From assembly GCA_964492135.1 (NCBI GenBank), contig CAZBJW010000108.1, positions 1 through 13,732 of the forward strand: a stretch of 13,732 bases of DNA. The letters are read 5' to 3'. Source of the stretch: CAYGAW01 sp964492135. GTDB lineage: Bacteria; Chloroflexota; Anaerolineae; UBA7937; B3-Chlor. The notes beneath the pieces were generated by a model. That model did no database searches. It was not told the DNA's origin and worked only from the letters and a program-made list of their open reading frames with translations. This document shows positions 12,799 to 13,732 of this stretch, piece after piece; within the stretch, counting starts at the first letter, position 1; each line of letters begins with the position of its first letter. The translations under genes were made by a program, and so were the position numbers.

Positions 12799-12916
12799 AC
12801 TGGAGTGCTCGCGGAGTGCCTAGACCGGTGAGCTCAATCGCGCGAAGAGCTTGATTGCGATGCTGCGGCCTGGTAGCCCGAAGGGGCTAAGACTGTGGCC
12901 GGCCCCTCTCGATGCC

Positions 12917-13732
12917 TCAATACCACTTTCTCCGCAGTACTTCCAAAGAAGTAACCGATCCACCCTCGGCCACCAGCCTTACCATTTCCTCCCCATCACG
13001 GATGGCAATACCGCCCAGTACCGTGACCCCTCGCTTGAACAGAGGGTCGGGATACATGCTGGCGGTGGGCCCAGCCATGATCACCTCCCGCGCAGAGGCG
13101 CACAGGCTGAGCAGGTCATCGAGCGAGTGGTGGACCAGAGCCGAACCTGAGATGACCACCACATCGGCCTCAGTGAGCACCTCAGGAGCTTCTTCCGCTG
13201 GCCGGTAGAACGCTATCTCGTCGGCCTTGAGTGCCCGTGGGTTCTTCTCCAGCACCCAGAGTTGCCGCACCTGGCCTTTCAGCTTCTTGATAAACGGGAC
13301 GAAGGCTCCCACCAAAGCGACTTATCGGTGGGGTCGATCTCTACCACGTCCAGGGCGTCGGCACCTTTCAACAGTCGATACTCAGGGAGGTCTTCCTCCT
13401 GCATGGTCAGGGCAGAGAGCGCGTTGATCGTGGCGATGCCCACTGCAACCTTGAGGGGACTATGGCCAAGCGCGTAGTCCAGAAGCTCCCATGCGCTCTC
13501 GCCCGCCAATCTACCGGCGGCGGGCATGCGGCTGGCGGAGCGAGGGCAACAAACCGCCTCCGGGATCTCCCGCACTGCGGTGAAGGCTACTCCTGTGTGG
13601 CCGGTGTCGAGCTTCACCGCGGTGTAGAAGACTCCCATCGCTACCTTGTCCGCCGTCAACCCCCGCCTACCCAGTCTTGCTTCGAGAACCTGGATCAGTT
13701 CTTCAATAAGGCCCGAATCGCGCCCTTCAATA
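12917..13732 (-). pseudogene. DUF4213/DUF364 putative heavy-metal-chelation protein, one-base frameshift, partial
   Basis: Two minus-strand frames together encode one protein of the DUF4213-DUF364 type. The N-terminal part runs from the window edge through VAMGVFYTAVKLDTGHTGVAFT and HSPLKVAVGIATINALS to VVEIDPTDK. The C-terminal part runs from VGAFVPFIKKLKGQVRQLWVLEKNP through ADVVVISGSALVHHSLDDLL and GPTASMYPDPLF to a TGA at 12917. The switch occurs between 13319 and 13324: adding one base there turns DKSLW into DKVALVGAF, which restores the family sequence. The downstream frame has a TAA at 13322-13324, so no start there is convincing. The total is about 270 residues in the window, so few residues should lie beyond the edge. 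The family is annotated as putative heavy-metal chelation, fitting the iron permease next door. It could be a real inactivation or a sequencing error. Confidence 0.88.

Larger units (their letters stand above)
12595..12916. other. FTR1 leader and upstream region
   Basis: It carries the FTR1 promoter and candidate operator (12745-12798), a leader of about 170 bases, and a 6-bp hairpin (12874-12889) between the metal-chelation gene's stop and the promoter. That hairpin has no T-run, so it is a poor terminator. Confidence 0.5.

Noticed and set aside
1..13732. CRISPR array, toxin-antitoxin, defence island or tRNA genes
   Set aside because: No regularly spaced repeats, no recognisable toxin-antitoxin or defence genes, and no tRNA-like cloverleaf were seen on either strand.

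Overview
This is a GC-rich bacterial window of 13.7 kb, most like an uncultured environmental lineage. Chloroflexota is my best guess. It rests on a PEP-CTERM protein, an FTR1 permease, an NDH-2-like flavoprotein and many intergenic palindromic repeats occurring together. No rRNA or tRNA gene is present, so the assignment is weak. Nothing here is a recognisable defence, CRISPR or conjugation system.

Layout, left end: the window opens with the 3' end of an unidentified, possibly phage-like gene (1-102, +), then a strong intrinsic terminator (216-245), a small hypothetical gene (284-535, +) and a 5'-truncated HNH endonuclease remnant on the minus strand (642-929) that stops against a palindromic repeat. 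A consensus promoter (1183-1211) drives a secreted PEP-CTERM protein (1260-1853, +) that ends in a clear terminator. Convergent to it is a secreted subtilisin-like S8 peptidase (2448-3902, -). Its upstream region (3903-4481) carries a consensus minus-strand promoter, three strong hairpins, a tiny possible leader ORF and an exceptionally long Shine-Dalgarno sequence. This could be an attenuated leader or a separate small RNA, and it is the most interesting non-coding signal in the window.

Middle: a repeat-rich stretch (about 4700-4910) precedes a possible small ORF (5018-5200) and a SnoaL-like NTF2-fold protein (5185-5613, +). A terminator (5834-5858) and a good promoter (5882-5910) then introduce a full-length propionyl-CoA synthetase-like enzyme (5976-7871, +). 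Convergent to it is a three-gene minus-strand operon: GyrI-like protein (9887-10498), a Cys-rich four-helix membrane protein (9248-9874) and an NDH-2-type flavoprotein (7923-9230).

Right end: after a repeat-bearing gap come a DUF488 protein (11174-11545, -), an FTR1-type iron permease (11734-12594, -) with a promoter overlapped by a possible iron-regulator site, and a DUF4213/DUF364 putative heavy-metal-chelation gene (12917 to the window end, -) broken by one missing base. The last two suggest a metal-uptake theme. Intergenic spaces hold at least four families of short dispersed repeats, each about 81-85% identical between copies, including a direct repeat that brackets the S8 peptidase.
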